Positions 24,872 through 33,489 are shown, numbered from the stretch's first letter. The stretch is DNA of 33,864 bases from Spirochaetaceae bacterium (GCA_017453745.1 JAFTEH010000073.1:1-33864); one strand, 5' to 3'. The notes: generated from the sequence alone by a model not told the origin. Program-made: numbers and translations.

Positions 24872-27061
24872 TTAGATAGTTTGTGCCGTTATATCGTTTA
24901 GTTGAGCAATAAGCTCTTTAATTTGTTCTATTACATTAGTTAAATTAGCGATAGAGTTTTCCAGTAAGCGATTTCCATCGGTAATCAACTGCATTGCATT
25001 TTCGACTTGTGAGGAAACCTCTATAAGTTCTGTCATGTTTTGACTTACATTTTGAGAATAAGTATACTGCGAATTTGTAAATTCTTTCACATTAGAAGTA
25101 AATGTTGAAATATCATTAACATCGGCTATAATGCTTTTTCCTGCTGTTTCTTGAGAAATCATTTCATTAGCGGATTTTTGCACATGCTTTGCCGTTGTAG
25201 AAGATTCCCTCTCAATACGGACAAAGGAATCATTTACAGAATCGCTCAGTTCAACACTCCGCTCAATGAGTTTTTTAATATCCTTGATAATGTCGCTAAT
25301 TTTGCCAGCTTGAACGCTTGATTGCGCCGCGAGCGATTTTATTTCGTTTGCAACAACACTAAAGCCTTTACCAGCAATACCGGCGTGTGCGGCTTCTATA
25401 CTGGCATTCATAGCAAGTAAGTTTGTGCGAGCAGCAAAATCGTCCAATACACTTACTACATTTAAAATTTCACGCGAACCTTCTTGCATCTTATCCATCG
25501 TGCCTGATAGGTTTTTCATATTTTGAACACCCATCCGAGCGAACTTATTGAGTGTTTCTGCGAAGCCTGCCGCTCCCTTTACCCCATTACCAACAGCTGA
25601 AAACCCAGAGATGAGCTGAACGGCACTACTTGCTGTATTGTGAATTTTGTCTGCCGTTGAATCAAGGTTATCTGTAATATTGTCCAATGCACTCACCAAG
25701 TTGATAATTGCCCCTTCCGTAGAGTTAATATGATTTTTTTGATTACCCATCGCTATGGTAATGTCAATAATATTGGTGGAGTTTGCATCTGATGTTTGCT
25801 TTAAAAGTTCAGCCGTAGAGAAAAGGGAAGAAGAGAGCCCAGAAAGGTTTTGGGCGAGATTTTTCAATATTTTAAAAGTATCGACCAATTTTCTACTTTT
25901 GTTTTCTACTTCTGAAGTGGTTGTCACTAATTGGGATTTTATACGATTTGAGTGACAAGCGAGTGAAATAAATAGCGAAATCATGAGGCTGAAAAATGCT
26001 ATACCCTGTAGCCAAGCAAACGGCTCTTTTCCGATTACATTGAAAGCAACATCATGGAGGGCTAGTAAAATACCAAGGGTAAACCCTACCAGTACTATAT
26101 GAATATATGATTGTTTTCTTAGGAGTGCTTTTACAATCAAAAATAAGCCCCAGATTAACACAAAGCCGATGGGGAGCAAAGCAACCGTAAATAAAAGTTC
26201 CGATATGTCGGTGTTATTTCGATATACAACATTGAGCACGAGACATAGGATCGATGCGATGTTGACTGCTAGGATCTTCCATGTTTTTACGATGCCTTTT
26301 GTATAGGAAAGTAAGAACAAAAGTAAATATCCCATGCTAATGCCAAGGCTTGCGTGGGCTAAACTTCTATTTAATGTATATGAAAAGAGCAATGTTGTTT
26401 CTGTTCCCATATCAACAAAGTAGAAAGAGATAAATACCAAGCTGAGTGCATAATAAAAGCTACTCATATCAGTTTTGTCTATAAACCAAGTAATAAAATA
26501 ATATAGACCAATCAGGAAACACACGAGTGAAATTGCAAGATATACATTTAAGTTTATAAAGTTTTGTATAAACACCGTGTCAACAATTTCCTCACTGCTC
26601 ACTGAGATAGTACCCAACCTGAAGAAAGAACAAGGCGTAAAAATACGATATGCTATATTTAATTGCCCATCAGTAATTAAACTAGAGGGAATCGGAATGG
26701 CCTTTCGCAACATTGGATTAATGTTAGGGTTGGGAGGCATCTTTCCATAGGTTCCTATATAGTCACCATTGATGTACACATCAAATGCCACTTGTCCATT
26801 TCCCGTCAATAAGTAGATTTGTTTGTTTCTCAGTTCTGCTGGAATGTCAAATTTTGTCCTAATCCACAAAAAGCTATTGTTTTTGACCGGTAGTTTCATG
26901 TATGGGTTACACGAGCCCCAAGTACTGTCATCGTAATCTGGTTTTGAAAATTCAGGATTATCTTGGAGATTATACTTCCATAATTGCTCGACTATAATCG
27001 TGTTTGCACTAACAATGAAAGTATTAACTACCAATAAGGATAAGTATAGGAGTTTCTTCAT
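24872..27061 (-). CDS. 7TM-DISM chemoreceptor with methyl-accepting signalling domain
   Basis: This 729-residue protein has a signal peptide and a jelly-roll-like sensor domain (about 20-160, with FLWIRTKFDIPAELRNKQIY and VYINGDYIGTYGK). Seven transmembrane helices follow (about 170-385, starting NVYLAISLVCFLIGLYYF), as in 7TMR-DISM receptors. The rest is a cytoplasmic coiled coil with an MCP signalling tip, DFAARTNLLAMNASIEAAHA, then GKGFSVVANEIKSLAAQSS. It should signal to CheA/CheW. There is no HAMP domain between the membrane and signalling modules. The extracellular fold suggests a carbohydrate-type ligand, as inference only. It is transcribed alone, and no other chemotaxis genes are in the window. 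Confidence 0.9.
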   Translation of the reverse strand: MKKLLYLSLLVVNTFIVSANTIIVEQLWKYNLQDNPEFSKPDYDDSTWGSCNPYMKLPVKNNSFLWIRTKFDIPAELRNKQIYLLTGNGQVAFDVYINGDYIGTYGKMPPNPNINPMLRKAIPIPSSLITDGQLNIAYRIFTPCSFFRLGTISVSSEEIVDTVFIQNFINLNVYLAISLVCFLIGLYYFITWFIDKTDMSSFYYALSLVFISFYFVDMGTETTLLFSYTLNRSLAHASLGISMGYLLLFLLSYTKGIVKTWKILAVNIASILCLVLNVVYRNNTDISELLFTVALLPIGFVLIWGLFLIVKALLRKQSYIHIVLVGFTLGILLALHDVAFNVIGKEPFAWLQGIAFFSLMISLFISLACHSNRIKSQLVTTTSEVENKSRKLVDTFKILKNLAQNLSGLSSSLFSTAELLKQTSDANSTNIIDITIAMGNQKNHINSTEGAIINLVSALDNITDNLDSTADKIHNTASSAVQLISGFSAVGNGVKGAAGFAETLNKFARMGVQNMKNLSGTMDKMQEGSREILNVVSVLDDFAARTNLLAMNASIEAAHAGIAGKGFSVVANEIKSLAAQSSVQAGKISDIIKDIKKLIERSVELSDSVNDSFVRIERESSTTAKHVQKSANEMISQETAGKSIIADVNDISTFTSNVKEFTNSQYTYSQNVSQNMTELIEVSSQVENAMQLITDGNRLLENSIANLTNVIEQIKELIAQLNDITAQTI

Positions 27062-27194
27062 AATGCTTATTATTTATTTTATTTATTTTTATTCTAGTCT
27101 TTTTCTAATTTTTTTTCGTGCACGATGTTTGCGCCTCAGGTAATTGATATGTGGTCAAAGAAAACAAGTTTTTGGAACTGCTTCTCCTATAGCT

Positions 27195-27371
27195 AATACT
27201 AAGGGAAAGGACACCCTTTTGACCGAGCAAAAGGGTTTCCTTTCCCTTAGGAACCCTTACCTTCCTAAAACGCGGCTTAGGGCTCCGCCCTAAGAACCCG
27301 CCTTAGAGTAATAAGTTCCTAGTTATGTATTATGGAATTTAAGCAAACCTGATATTTTTAATTCTTGCACT
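27195..27371 (-). repeat. Mosaic intergenic repeat, unit R2 with flank
   Basis: This unit is in reverse orientation and has the short variable centre, the hairpin CTTAGGGC-TCC-GCCCTAAG (about 27277-27295). It also contains the shared TTTCCCTTAGGAACCCTTAC, AGTTCCTAGTTATG and AAACCTGATATTTTTAATTC blocks. The adjacent flank (27195-27221) matches 30869-30895 in reverse, so the repeat family includes this flank too. Confidence 0.85.
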
Positions 27372-27480
27372 TACGCACCGTCTACATCCTGAGTAGACGG
27401 GTTTGCTTGTTGCTGCTTTCCCCTAGAATCCCTTACCTTCCTAAAACATGGTACTACTAACCAGTTGCGTAATGGATATG
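27372..27480 (-). repeat. Mosaic intergenic repeat, unit R3, truncated
   Basis: This unit is directly joined to R2 in the same orientation. It begins with the CCGTCTAC/GTAGACGG hairpin (with an extra base difference in the loop), then CGGGTTTGCTTGTTGCT exactly as at the left window edge. It breaks off within the long variable centre after CCAGTTGCGTAATGGAT. Confidence 0.8.
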
Positions 27481-27513
27481 AGGCATGATGGAGTACAGTA
27501 TAAGGGTATAAAA

Positions 27514-27612
27514 TCGTCATTGCGAGGAATGTAAATGACGAAGCAATCTTTCAGTTACACGCAAAAACCAAGCAAGACTGCTTCGCAACAAATCGCCGCG
27601 CAACGATGTAAG
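27514..27612. repeat. CATTGCG-type imperfect palindrome
   Basis: CGTCATTGCGAGG...GACGAAGCAATCT is followed by an imperfect reverse complement, AGACTGCTTCGCAAC...CCGCGCAACGATG, making an element of about 95 bp. This resembles the dispersed CGTCATTGCGAGG/GAAGCAATC repeats known from several bacterial phyla. Fragments recur near 21988 and 19023. Confidence 0.6.
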
Positions 27613-27666
27613 ACTCGTTTGTTCCATGCTTTCACCAATCGCACGGAGCATTTTAAAAAACAAAAT

Positions 27667-27709
27667 TTGATTTCCGTGACTTGACACTATGTATTTTTTT
27701 TTGTAGAAT
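27667..27709 (+). promoter_or_regulatory. tRNA-Sec promoter with upstream 12-mer motif
   Basis: TTGATTTCCGTG (27667-27678) lies 2 nt before TTGACA (27681-27686). After a 17-nt spacer comes TAGAAT (27704-27709). Transcription is predicted at about 27716, which is the first base of the mature tRNA. Confidence 0.65.
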
Positions 27710-27715
27710 TTGAGC

Positions 27716-27804
27716 GGAAGTTGATGGGGTCTGGTGGCCCTCACGGTCTTCAAAACCGTTGTTTGCGTAATTTGCATGGGCAGGTTCGATTCCTGCCTCT
27801 TCCG
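27716..27804 (+). tRNA. selC: tRNA-Sec, anticodon TCA
   Basis: The tRNA decodes UGA as selenocysteine. The D arm is the Sec type: a 6-bp stem GGGGTC/GGCCCT with a 4-nt loop TGGT (27726-27741). The anticodon arm ACGGT-CTTCAAA-ACCGT places TCA at 27750-27752. A long variable arm follows, then T arm GCAGG-TTCGATT-CCTGC (27780-27796). The 5' side has the 8+2 spacing of bacterial tRNA-Sec, but only GGAAG/CTTCC pairs cleanly. Positions 27721-27722 mismatch and the 3' strand is one base short. CCA is not encoded. selA follows 37 nt later, a classic arrangement. Confidence 0.88.
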
Positions 27805-27841
27805 TTTCTGTTGTGTTTTTATAACTAAGGGTGTTTCTATA

Positions 27842-29191
27842 ATGAACAAGTTTTCACAAATACCGCAACTTGAAAAATTGCTTTCGCATCCTCGTCTAGT
27901 GACGCTTGCGAATCGGATTGGGCGTGCGCATGTATTGGTGGTAGCAGATGCCTTTGTATCAGAACTGCGCACATCGTTAAAAACGAACCAAAATGCAGAA
28001 GTCCCCACTATTGACGCTTGCGCACAATGTGTCGAAGAGCGCTGTAAACCAATACTTCGCAGCCTTATTACCCCCGTTGTCAATGCTACTGGGGTTGTTT
28101 TACATACAAATCTCGGTCGCTCCCCCCTCGCAAAAGGCGTTTGGCAAGAAGCGGAGAGTATTGCAAGTGAATACTCCAGTGTTGAACTCGATTTAACAGA
28201 TGGCAAGCGTGGCAAGCGTTTTTCATTTTTAACTGAATCTCTATCTTTGCTTGTGGGGAGTGAGGATGCTTTGGTGCTTAATAATAATGCCGCCGCTGTT
28301 TTTATGATACTGAAAGTCTTAGGCGAAGGCGGAGAAGTTATTGTTTCTCGTGGTCAGCAAGTCCAAATTGGTGGCGGATTTCGGATACCTGAAATTTTGC
28401 AAGCAGCAGGCTGTAAACTTTTGGAAGTCGGTACTACTAATGTCACCACAATAGAAGATATATGTTCTGCAATAACTGAAAACACAAAAATGGTTTTAGC
28501 CGTACACACTTCCAATTACCGTATACAAGGTTTTACCGACTTCCCTGACCTCAAGCATATCAAGGCTGCTCTTCCTGCTCATGTCATTTTAGCAGTTGAC
28601 CAAGGCTCTGGAAATGTAGACTGTCAGATTGAAGAAGAAGAAACCGTGCGTTCTATTATAAAAGATGGTGCCGACATTGTCTGCTTTTCTGGCGATAAGA
28701 TTTTTGGTGGCCCCCAAGCAGGCTGGATAGTTGGAAAGAAAAACCTTGTAGAAAAAATTTCTAAACACCAGCTCATGCGTACATTTAGGGTCGGTCGTGC
28801 TGTCGCTGCACTTATGCAAGTGTCCATTGTGCGATTTTTAAATGGAAAACCAAGTATCGCAAAATCCGCTCTATTGCAGTCGCCTGAAACTATTTTTGAG
28901 CGATGTCAAGCAATTACCGAACACTTAAAACCAACATTCAAGAATGCAATTTCGGTTATTGAAGCGCCATTTTCGCTTGGTGGTGGAAGCACTCCGACAA
29001 AAACATTTCCGTCTTATGCAATTCAACTACAGATAAAAAATCCCGATTCTATAAAAAATGCTCTTCGTGAACAAGAACGCCCGATTATCGGTATTGTTGA
29101 ACATGACGCTATTATACTGCACCTCATAACAGTAGCTGAAACGGACGATGCGTACATAGAACAGAGCCTTTTGAATCTTGGAAAACGCTAA
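27842..29191 (+). CDS. selA: L-seryl-tRNA(Sec) selenium transferase
   Basis: This 450-residue PLP enzyme converts seryl-tRNA(Sec) to selenocysteinyl-tRNA(Sec). Its landmarks are NATGVVLHTNLGRSPL (81-96), SREYSSVELDLTDGKRG-like EYSSVELDLTDGKRGKR (110-126), and the PLP lysine Lys286 in FSGDKIFGGPQAG. I chose ATG 27842 because homologues begin with a segment like MNKFSQIPQLEKLL. The longer frame would run through the tRNA gene. It is probably transcribed with tRNA-Sec from the promoter at 27681. selB, selD and any selenoprotein are outside the window. I found no convincing in-frame UGA selenoprotein here. Confidence 0.97.
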   Translation: MNKFSQIPQLEKLLSHPRLVTLANRIGRAHVLVVADAFVSELRTSLKTNQNAEVPTIDACAQCVEERCKPILRSLITPVVNATGVVLHTNLGRSPLAKGVWQEAESIASEYSSVELDLTDGKRGKRFSFLTESLSLLVGSEDALVLNNNAAAVFMILKVLGEGGEVIVSRGQQVQIGGGFRIPEILQAAGCKLLEVGTTNVTTIEDICSAITENTKMVLAVHTSNYRIQGFTDFPDLKHIKAALPAHVILAVDQGSGNVDCQIEEEETVRSIIKDGADIVCFSGDKIFGGPQAGWIVGKKNLVEKISKHQLMRTFRVGRAVAALMQVSIVRFLNGKPSIAKSALLQSPETIFERCQAITEHLKPTFKNAISVIEAPFSLGGGSTPTKTFPSYAIQLQIKNPDSIKNALREQERPIIGIVEHDAIILHLITVAETDDAYIEQSLLNLGKR

Positions 29192-29261
29192 CATTGCAAG
29201 GGTGCGTTCTATTTGCCCATGTACGCAGCGAATGTGCTTATAGTCTGCCCCTCATACTATC

Positions 29262-30191
29262 TTATTCAAGCGTAAAGAGCCCACGTTCAACCGCTGCAAA
29301 TGGTGAAACAGGGATGCTATTGATTCTAAATTCCCAGTGTAAATGTGGCCCTGTTGAAAATCCTGTGTTCCCACTTAATGCGACTATTTCCCCAGCCTTT
29401 ACAGTATCGCCAACAGATTTTAAGTTTTTATTTAAGTGGTAAAACAAAGTATAGACACCAGGCGCATGCTCAATGATGAGGGAGCCACCCGTAACAATTC
29501 TATCATCCGCAAAAACCACCGTTCCATCGGCAGGGCAAATCACTTCTGAATTAGCTGGTATACCGAAATCGACCCCCCAATGCGTTTCACTTCCTTTGCG
29601 ACCAGTGTTGTACACAAGGGTGCGCTTTTCTGCAAATTCTGATGTAATGCGTTTAGATTGCGTCGGAACTATAAACTTTTTTCCGTAAGCAGGCGCACTG
29701 AGATTACACGAAGTAAGAATATCGTTCAGTACTTGCGATTCTTCTTGTTTTTTAGGATTAGTAGTAGTGACAAGGTTTGTATTACTTTCATTTAAGTGCA
29801 GCGTATATTCTTCAAAATTTGTTTTTTTTACAAGAATATTCTGTTCTGTTTCAACCTTTTTTTTTGCTTCAATAGCACTTGCCTTCACTTTCCAAACGCC
29901 CGTTGCCGACCAAGTCGGGATACCAATGATAGCGACATATATTTTTTCTTGTTTGTCAACAGGAAATGCTTGTACGGTCTGGCTTACTGCTCCGCTGGGG
30001 CTTAGTAATTGGGCTGAAGCGATGCTAATACGCGTTTCTCCATAAAAGTAAATAGTAATAAAATCCCCCTGGCTTGTTTCCAAAGGTATGTTGACGGAAA
30101 GAGCCTGTACTGAAAACGGTACAAGCAAAAAATATACGAGTGCGAGTGCAGGTGCGAACGCATGCGTGATAGCACGGAAGATTTTTTTCAT
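29262..30191 (-). CDS. Exported M23 family metallopeptidase (LytM/NlpD type)
   Basis: This 309-residue protein has a signal peptide (about 10-30, ending SVQAL) and a beta-rich N-terminal region (about 31-180) without a recognised motif. The M23 peptidase domain follows, with HWGVDFG (HxxxD), VICPADGTVVFADD, TLFYHL and GPHLHWEF (HxH). Both zinc-ligand motifs are intact, so it may be an active peptidoglycan endopeptidase. The gene is monocistronic and convergent with selA, 71 nt away, with no obvious terminator in that gap. Confidence 0.93.
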   Translation of the reverse strand: MKKIFRAITHAFAPALALVYFLLVPFSVQALSVNIPLETSQGDFITIYFYGETRISIASAQLLSPSGAVSQTVQAFPVDKQEKIYVAIIGIPTWSATGVWKVKASAIEAKKKVETEQNILVKKTNFEEYTLHLNESNTNLVTTTNPKKQEESQVLNDILTSCNLSAPAYGKKFIVPTQSKRITSEFAEKRTLVYNTGRKGSETHWGVDFGIPANSEVICPADGTVVFADDRIVTGGSLIIEHAPGVYTLFYHLNKNLKSVGDTVKAGEIVALSGNTGFSTGPHLHWEFRINSIPVSPFAAVERGLFTLE

Positions 30192-30263
30192 ATCTCATAT
30201 CCTAAAGCAAAAGAGTAAAGATGGCAAAATCCAATAAGACTTTAAGTCCCATCTCATGTTCCA

Positions 30264-30321
30264 AGCATACTATTTTTTTTTCATTTTTCAATATACTGTT
30301 CCCATTTATCACGGAAATTAA
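30264..30321 (-). promoter_or_regulatory. Promoter of the M23 peptidase gene with upstream 12-mer motif
   Basis: On the minus strand TTAATTTCCGTG (30310-30321) precedes TTGAAA (30286-30291). After a 16-nt spacer comes TATGCT (30264-30269). The leader would be about 65-70 nt. Confidence 0.45.
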
Positions 30322-30375
30322 TTTTTAATATGAACAACTAGTTTACCAGTTTATCTTGACCAATTTTATAGATAG

Positions 30376-30553
30376 GTTTAAAAATATCGTATTTGCTTAA
30401 ATTCCATAGGGTATAACTAGGAACTTATTACTCTAAGACGGGTTCTTAGGGCGGAGCCCTAAGCGATGCTTTTGGAAGGGATAGGGTTCCTAAGGGAAAG
30501 GTATAAAAAACATAGCCGTCTACACGGATGTAGACGGTGCGTAAGCACGAGAA
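30376..30553 (+). repeat. Mosaic intergenic repeat, unit R4 (short centre)
   Basis: This unit contains AAAATATCGTATTTGCTTAA, AACTAGGAACTTATTACTCT, the hairpin CTTAGGGC-GGA-GCCCTAAG, AGGGTTCCTAAGGGAAAGG and the hairpin CCGTCTAC-ACGGAT-GTAGACGG. It ends GCACGAGAATTAAAAATATC, where R5 begins. Confidence 0.88.
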
Positions 30554-30782
30554 TTAAAAATATCAGCTTTACTTAAATTCCATAGAGCATAACTAGGAAC
30601 TTATTACTCTAAGACGGGTTCTTTAGGGATCAAGTTGGCTTAAGTCCTGAATGCCAACTTGCCAGTTGCTTAAATCCATCACGCAACTGGTTAGTAGTAC
30701 CGTGTTTTAGGAAGGAAAGGGTTCCTAAGGGAAAGGTAGAAAAAACATAGCCGTCTACACGGAGGTAGACGATGCGTAAGCG
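30554..30782 (+). repeat. Mosaic intergenic repeat, unit R5 (long centre)
   Basis: Joined head-to-tail to R4, this unit has the same ends but the long variable centre. That centre has CAAGTTGGC paired with GCCAACTTG and CCAGTTGC paired with GCAACTGG, matching R1 in reverse. It ends with the same CCGTCTAC hairpin. Confidence 0.88.
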
Positions 30783-30960
30783 CGAGAATTAAAAAGAACA
30801 TAATATATTTTAATTCTCGGCCACTTTGAAAAAACAAGGATGTTTTTTCAAAGTGCATTTGCTTCGAACAAAAGGGTGTCTTTTCCCTTAGTATTTGTGT
30901 GCAGGAAAACTATCCCTGCAAAAATTGATTTCCGTGTTTTAGTGAATGTTGTTTTACTAT
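30783..30960 (+). repeat. Hairpin-rich tail of the R4-R5 repeat cluster
   Basis: Two perfect hairpins follow R5. The first is a 12-bp CGAGAATTAAAA arm (30783-30794) with its complement (30808-30819). The second is a 14-bp CACTTTGAAAAAAC arm (30822-30835) with its complement (30842-30855). Then come the AAAAGGGTGTC...CCCTTAGTATT flank shared with R2 and a TTGATTTCCGTG copy (30925-30936). There is no gene in the roughly 870 nt between the M23 and ttcA-like genes. Confidence 0.7.
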
Positions 30961-31061
30961 AAAAGGCGATTATAAACTCTTACATGTATCTTGGGTATGA
31001 CACACATAACCTGTTTTTCCACATCCTACCCTTAAAAAAATATCAGTTTTTAGATACCATG

Positions 31062-31769
31062 CTAATGTAAATAGTCGCTTACTATGTTTTGTTGTTTTAA
31101 GGCATTAAATAATTTTATCTTTAATATATAACTACCACCAGTGAGTGCTTCTAGTCGTGTACGAGCAAGTTTTCGGTGTGAATTGCTTTGGTAGGGACAG
31201 GTGCATGTATATGAAGCATAAGAGCGCTCATGTACATGTTGTTTTATTGTAGCAATGTCAGCAAGTGCAAGAGGTCGTATAATTGTAATGGGAAATTTTT
31301 CTAGTTTTAAAATGGGAGGCATTCCCACTAGTCTTTCTTTTGTAAATATATTCATCAAAGCAGTTTCAAGTATATCGTCAAGGTGGTGCCCAAAAGCAAT
31401 TTTTGTAAATCCATTGTCAAGAGCGTATTTTATCAGTTCGGTACGACGCTGGGTTGAGCACCAGTAACAGTTCATTTTTTGCCCCTGTTTTAAGCGATTT
31501 TTAATACTTATCTTGAGCGTATAAAGCGGTATTTTCCAACGACAAAATAAAGTTTCAATAGCGTCAAGTTGTGCATTTTCCATTTCTGTACTTATGTGCA
31601 TTGCTTGAATAAAAAAGTCTGTGCGTTTTTTACGGAATGAAAGATAATCGGCAAGGGCAGTAGAATCCTTACCGCCAGAAGCCGCAAGTAAAATACGGTC
31701 ACCATCAGAAATCATAGCATAATCTTTTACCGCCTTATCGATTGCCCTAAAAAGTTTTGGATTTGCCAT
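31062..31769 (-). CDS. TtcA-type PP-loop ATPase, tRNA thiolation enzyme
   Basis: This 235-residue protein has the PP-loop SGGKDST (31-37), the Cys101-x2-Cys104 pair (NCYWCS), FGHHLDDILET and a later CTCP (Cys189, Cys191). These are the marks of TtcA-like enzymes, which thiolate cytidine-32 of tRNA with an Fe-S cluster. A role on another tRNA position cannot be excluded. It lies 45 nt downstream of the pyrophosphatase gene and is probably co-transcribed with it. The pairing makes chemical sense, since TtcA releases pyrophosphate during adenylation, but that link is inference. Confidence 0.88.
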   Translation of the reverse strand: MANPKLFRAIDKAVKDYAMISDGDRILLAASGGKDSTALADYLSFRKKRTDFFIQAMHISTEMENAQLDAIETLFCRWKIPLYTLKISIKNRLKQGQKMNCYWCSTQRRTELIKYALDNGFTKIAFGHHLDDILETALMNIFTKERLVGMPPILKLEKFPITIIRPLALADIATIKQHVHERSYASYTCTCPYQSNSHRKLARTRLEALTGGSYILKIKLFNALKQQNIVSDYLH

Positions 31770-31813
31770 ATATCGTTCCTTATTACAGCGTTTGTATATT
31801 TGCCATTATCTTT

Positions 31814-33478
31814 TTACAACGGAGCATAGTGTTTTATAAGTTCAGAAAGAAGTGGCAATAGTTGTTTCTTTCTTGAAACAATTCCTGAAAGTTGGAAAAT
31901 ACCCTGTTCTTGTGGTAGTTTTAATTCGTTCTTAAAATCTTGTACTGCTGCAATCAATAGTATACTTGTCAAGCGAGTAATGTCTGTTATCATCAGAGCA
32001 GAAAAAAGTTTATTGGAAGTTTTTCGCTTTTGTTCTAGTACTTCAATAATTTCGTTTTTACGCTCAATAATTTCGGAAAGGTCTTCCACTTCGATTTGGC
32101 TTACTGTGTATGAATATGAATCTTCACTGTACTCTTTGAGGTCTTGATTTACAAGGTCTTCTGCCGAGCGCCCCGAAATATTGCTTGCTGCTTTTATAAG
32201 TTGTTTTCCCAATTCCTGAATATCAAGTTTTGTAATAGTCGCAAGACGATGAGCTGTTTGTCGGTCGATGTCTGTAGTAGTAGCCGATTGTAAAAGGAGG
32301 GTGTCGGCTAAAATGCCACACAACAAAATACTTGCTATGTCTTTTGGTAAATCAACTGATTGCGAAAAAAATAAGTTTGTGACAATAGTGCAGGTAGCAC
32401 CAACAGGCTGATTAATAAATGTAATAGGCACTTGTGTCGGTACATTTCCGAGTCGATGATGGTCTATAACTTCAACTATATCAAAGTGTTGCATTCCATC
32501 GACCGATTGTGAAATTTCATTATGGTCAACAAGAATGACATTAATATTTGGTTTTCCGTATGCATCGCTTTGAGAAATAGTTCCTACAACCTTTCTCTCG
32601 CCATCAATGACCGCGAGAGTTCTGGCAGGAGAACGCTCTAAAGCGTTTTTTGCATTGTGTAAGGGTTCTGATGCTAAAACTGGCTCAATGTCTGTAGAGG
32701 AAAAAGCGGAAACAGGCATGGCATAGATTAAAAGTTGGGCAGTGGATGTCGTGTCGTATGGACTCAGTAGTATTGAAACACTATTTTTACGAGCTAATTC
32801 TAAAATAGCAGTATCTGGTTCATTTCCTGTCGTAACAATTAATAGCCGAGCCCCGTGTTTTACTGCCAACTCTTGTATATCTCTGCGATTTCCACAAATA
32901 ACAATAGTGTCTTGCATCGAGGTCCCTTCAATGTACTGTCTAAATGTTTCGATAGATGCAGCCCCAATAATAACAGGGCTGGTTTTAATGCCCGTTTCGT
33001 CAAAGCCTAGTATTTTTTTTGCTCCGATTACATCAGCTAAAAACCGAATGCTCGTTTCGATAACCGTGCGCTGCTGGGGTTTAGTTCGTTTTAAAAACAT
33101 TTCCGTAAAAAGAGCAAAGTGCATTCCAGAATGGTATGTTCCATCACTGTCAACTACGGGCAAAAAACGCAAACCATGTTTTTGCATAAGCGTAAATGCA
33201 TCCCAAATGCAGGTATCTTTATGTATGGTAATTGGGGTATCATTGCAAAAGTGCTTAATACGCGGGATAAGGTCGCTGACAAGTTGTGGGAGTGGTACTT
33301 GAAAGCGTGAAAAAATATATTCGGTTTGTGGGGTTGGTTTTCCTGCCCTACAAGCGATATAATCAGAATATCCTTGATTTTGTTTAAAGACCGCATAGGC
33401 TGCCGCACTGACTATTGAATCAGTATCTGGGTTTTTATGCCCAATGATGTAAGTTTTCGTTTTAGTGTTTTTTTTCAT
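31814..33478 (-). CDS. Manganese-dependent family II inorganic pyrophosphatase with CBS and DRTGG insert
   Basis: This 554-residue enzyme hydrolyses pyrophosphate to phosphate. The DHH catalytic domain is split. HKNPDTDS (His14, Asp18, Asp20) opens it, and ILVDHNE and EVIDHHRLG follow after residue 300. Between them lie a CBS half pair (about 68-125), a DRTGG-like domain (about 165-255) and a second CBS segment (about 262-305). A DHHA2 domain closes the protein, with SGIVSRKKQLLP at the C terminus. CBS-pyrophosphatases are regulated by adenine nucleotides, and those with DRTGG also by diadenosine polyphosphates. Link to the c-di-AMP synthase elsewhere in the window is not implied by the sequence. 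Confidence 0.95.
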   Translation of the reverse strand: MKKNTKTKTYIIGHKNPDTDSIVSAAAYAVFKQNQGYSDYIACRAGKPTPQTEYIFSRFQVPLPQLVSDLIPRIKHFCNDTPITIHKDTCIWDAFTLMQKHGLRFLPVVDSDGTYHSGMHFALFTEMFLKRTKPQQRTVIETSIRFLADVIGAKKILGFDETGIKTSPVIIGAASIETFRQYIEGTSMQDTIVICGNRRDIQELAVKHGARLLIVTTGNEPDTAILELARKNSVSILLSPYDTTSTAQLLIYAMPVSAFSSTDIEPVLASEPLHNAKNALERSPARTLAVIDGERKVVGTISQSDAYGKPNINVILVDHNEISQSVDGMQHFDIVEVIDHHRLGNVPTQVPITFINQPVGATCTIVTNLFFSQSVDLPKDIASILLCGILADTLLLQSATTTDIDRQTAHRLATITKLDIQELGKQLIKAASNISGRSAEDLVNQDLKEYSEDSYSYTVSQIEVEDLSEIIERKNEIIEVLEQKRKTSNKLFSALMITDITRLTSILLIAAVQDFKNELKLPQEQGIFQLSGIVSRKKQLLPLLSELIKHYAPL

Positions 33479-33489
33479 ATTTTTTACGG

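Noticed and set aside
27734..27841. N-terminal extension of SelA from a start at 27734
   Set aside because: It would lie inside the tRNA-Sec gene, and the SelA family starts at the Met encoded at 27842.
27517..28215. 232-residue minus-strand open frame over the tRNA and selA
   Set aside because: It spans a repeat, the tRNA gene and the start of selA on the opposite strand, with no recognisable domain.
30376..30782. Integron attC sites, considered because a treponeme is known to carry a large integron
   Set aside because: No GTTRRRY/RYYYAAC core pairs, no cassette ORFs between units and no integrase are visible.
30376..30855. CRISPR array
   Set aside because: Units are about 180-230 bp with only two in tandem, no short uniform spacers, and no cas genes.
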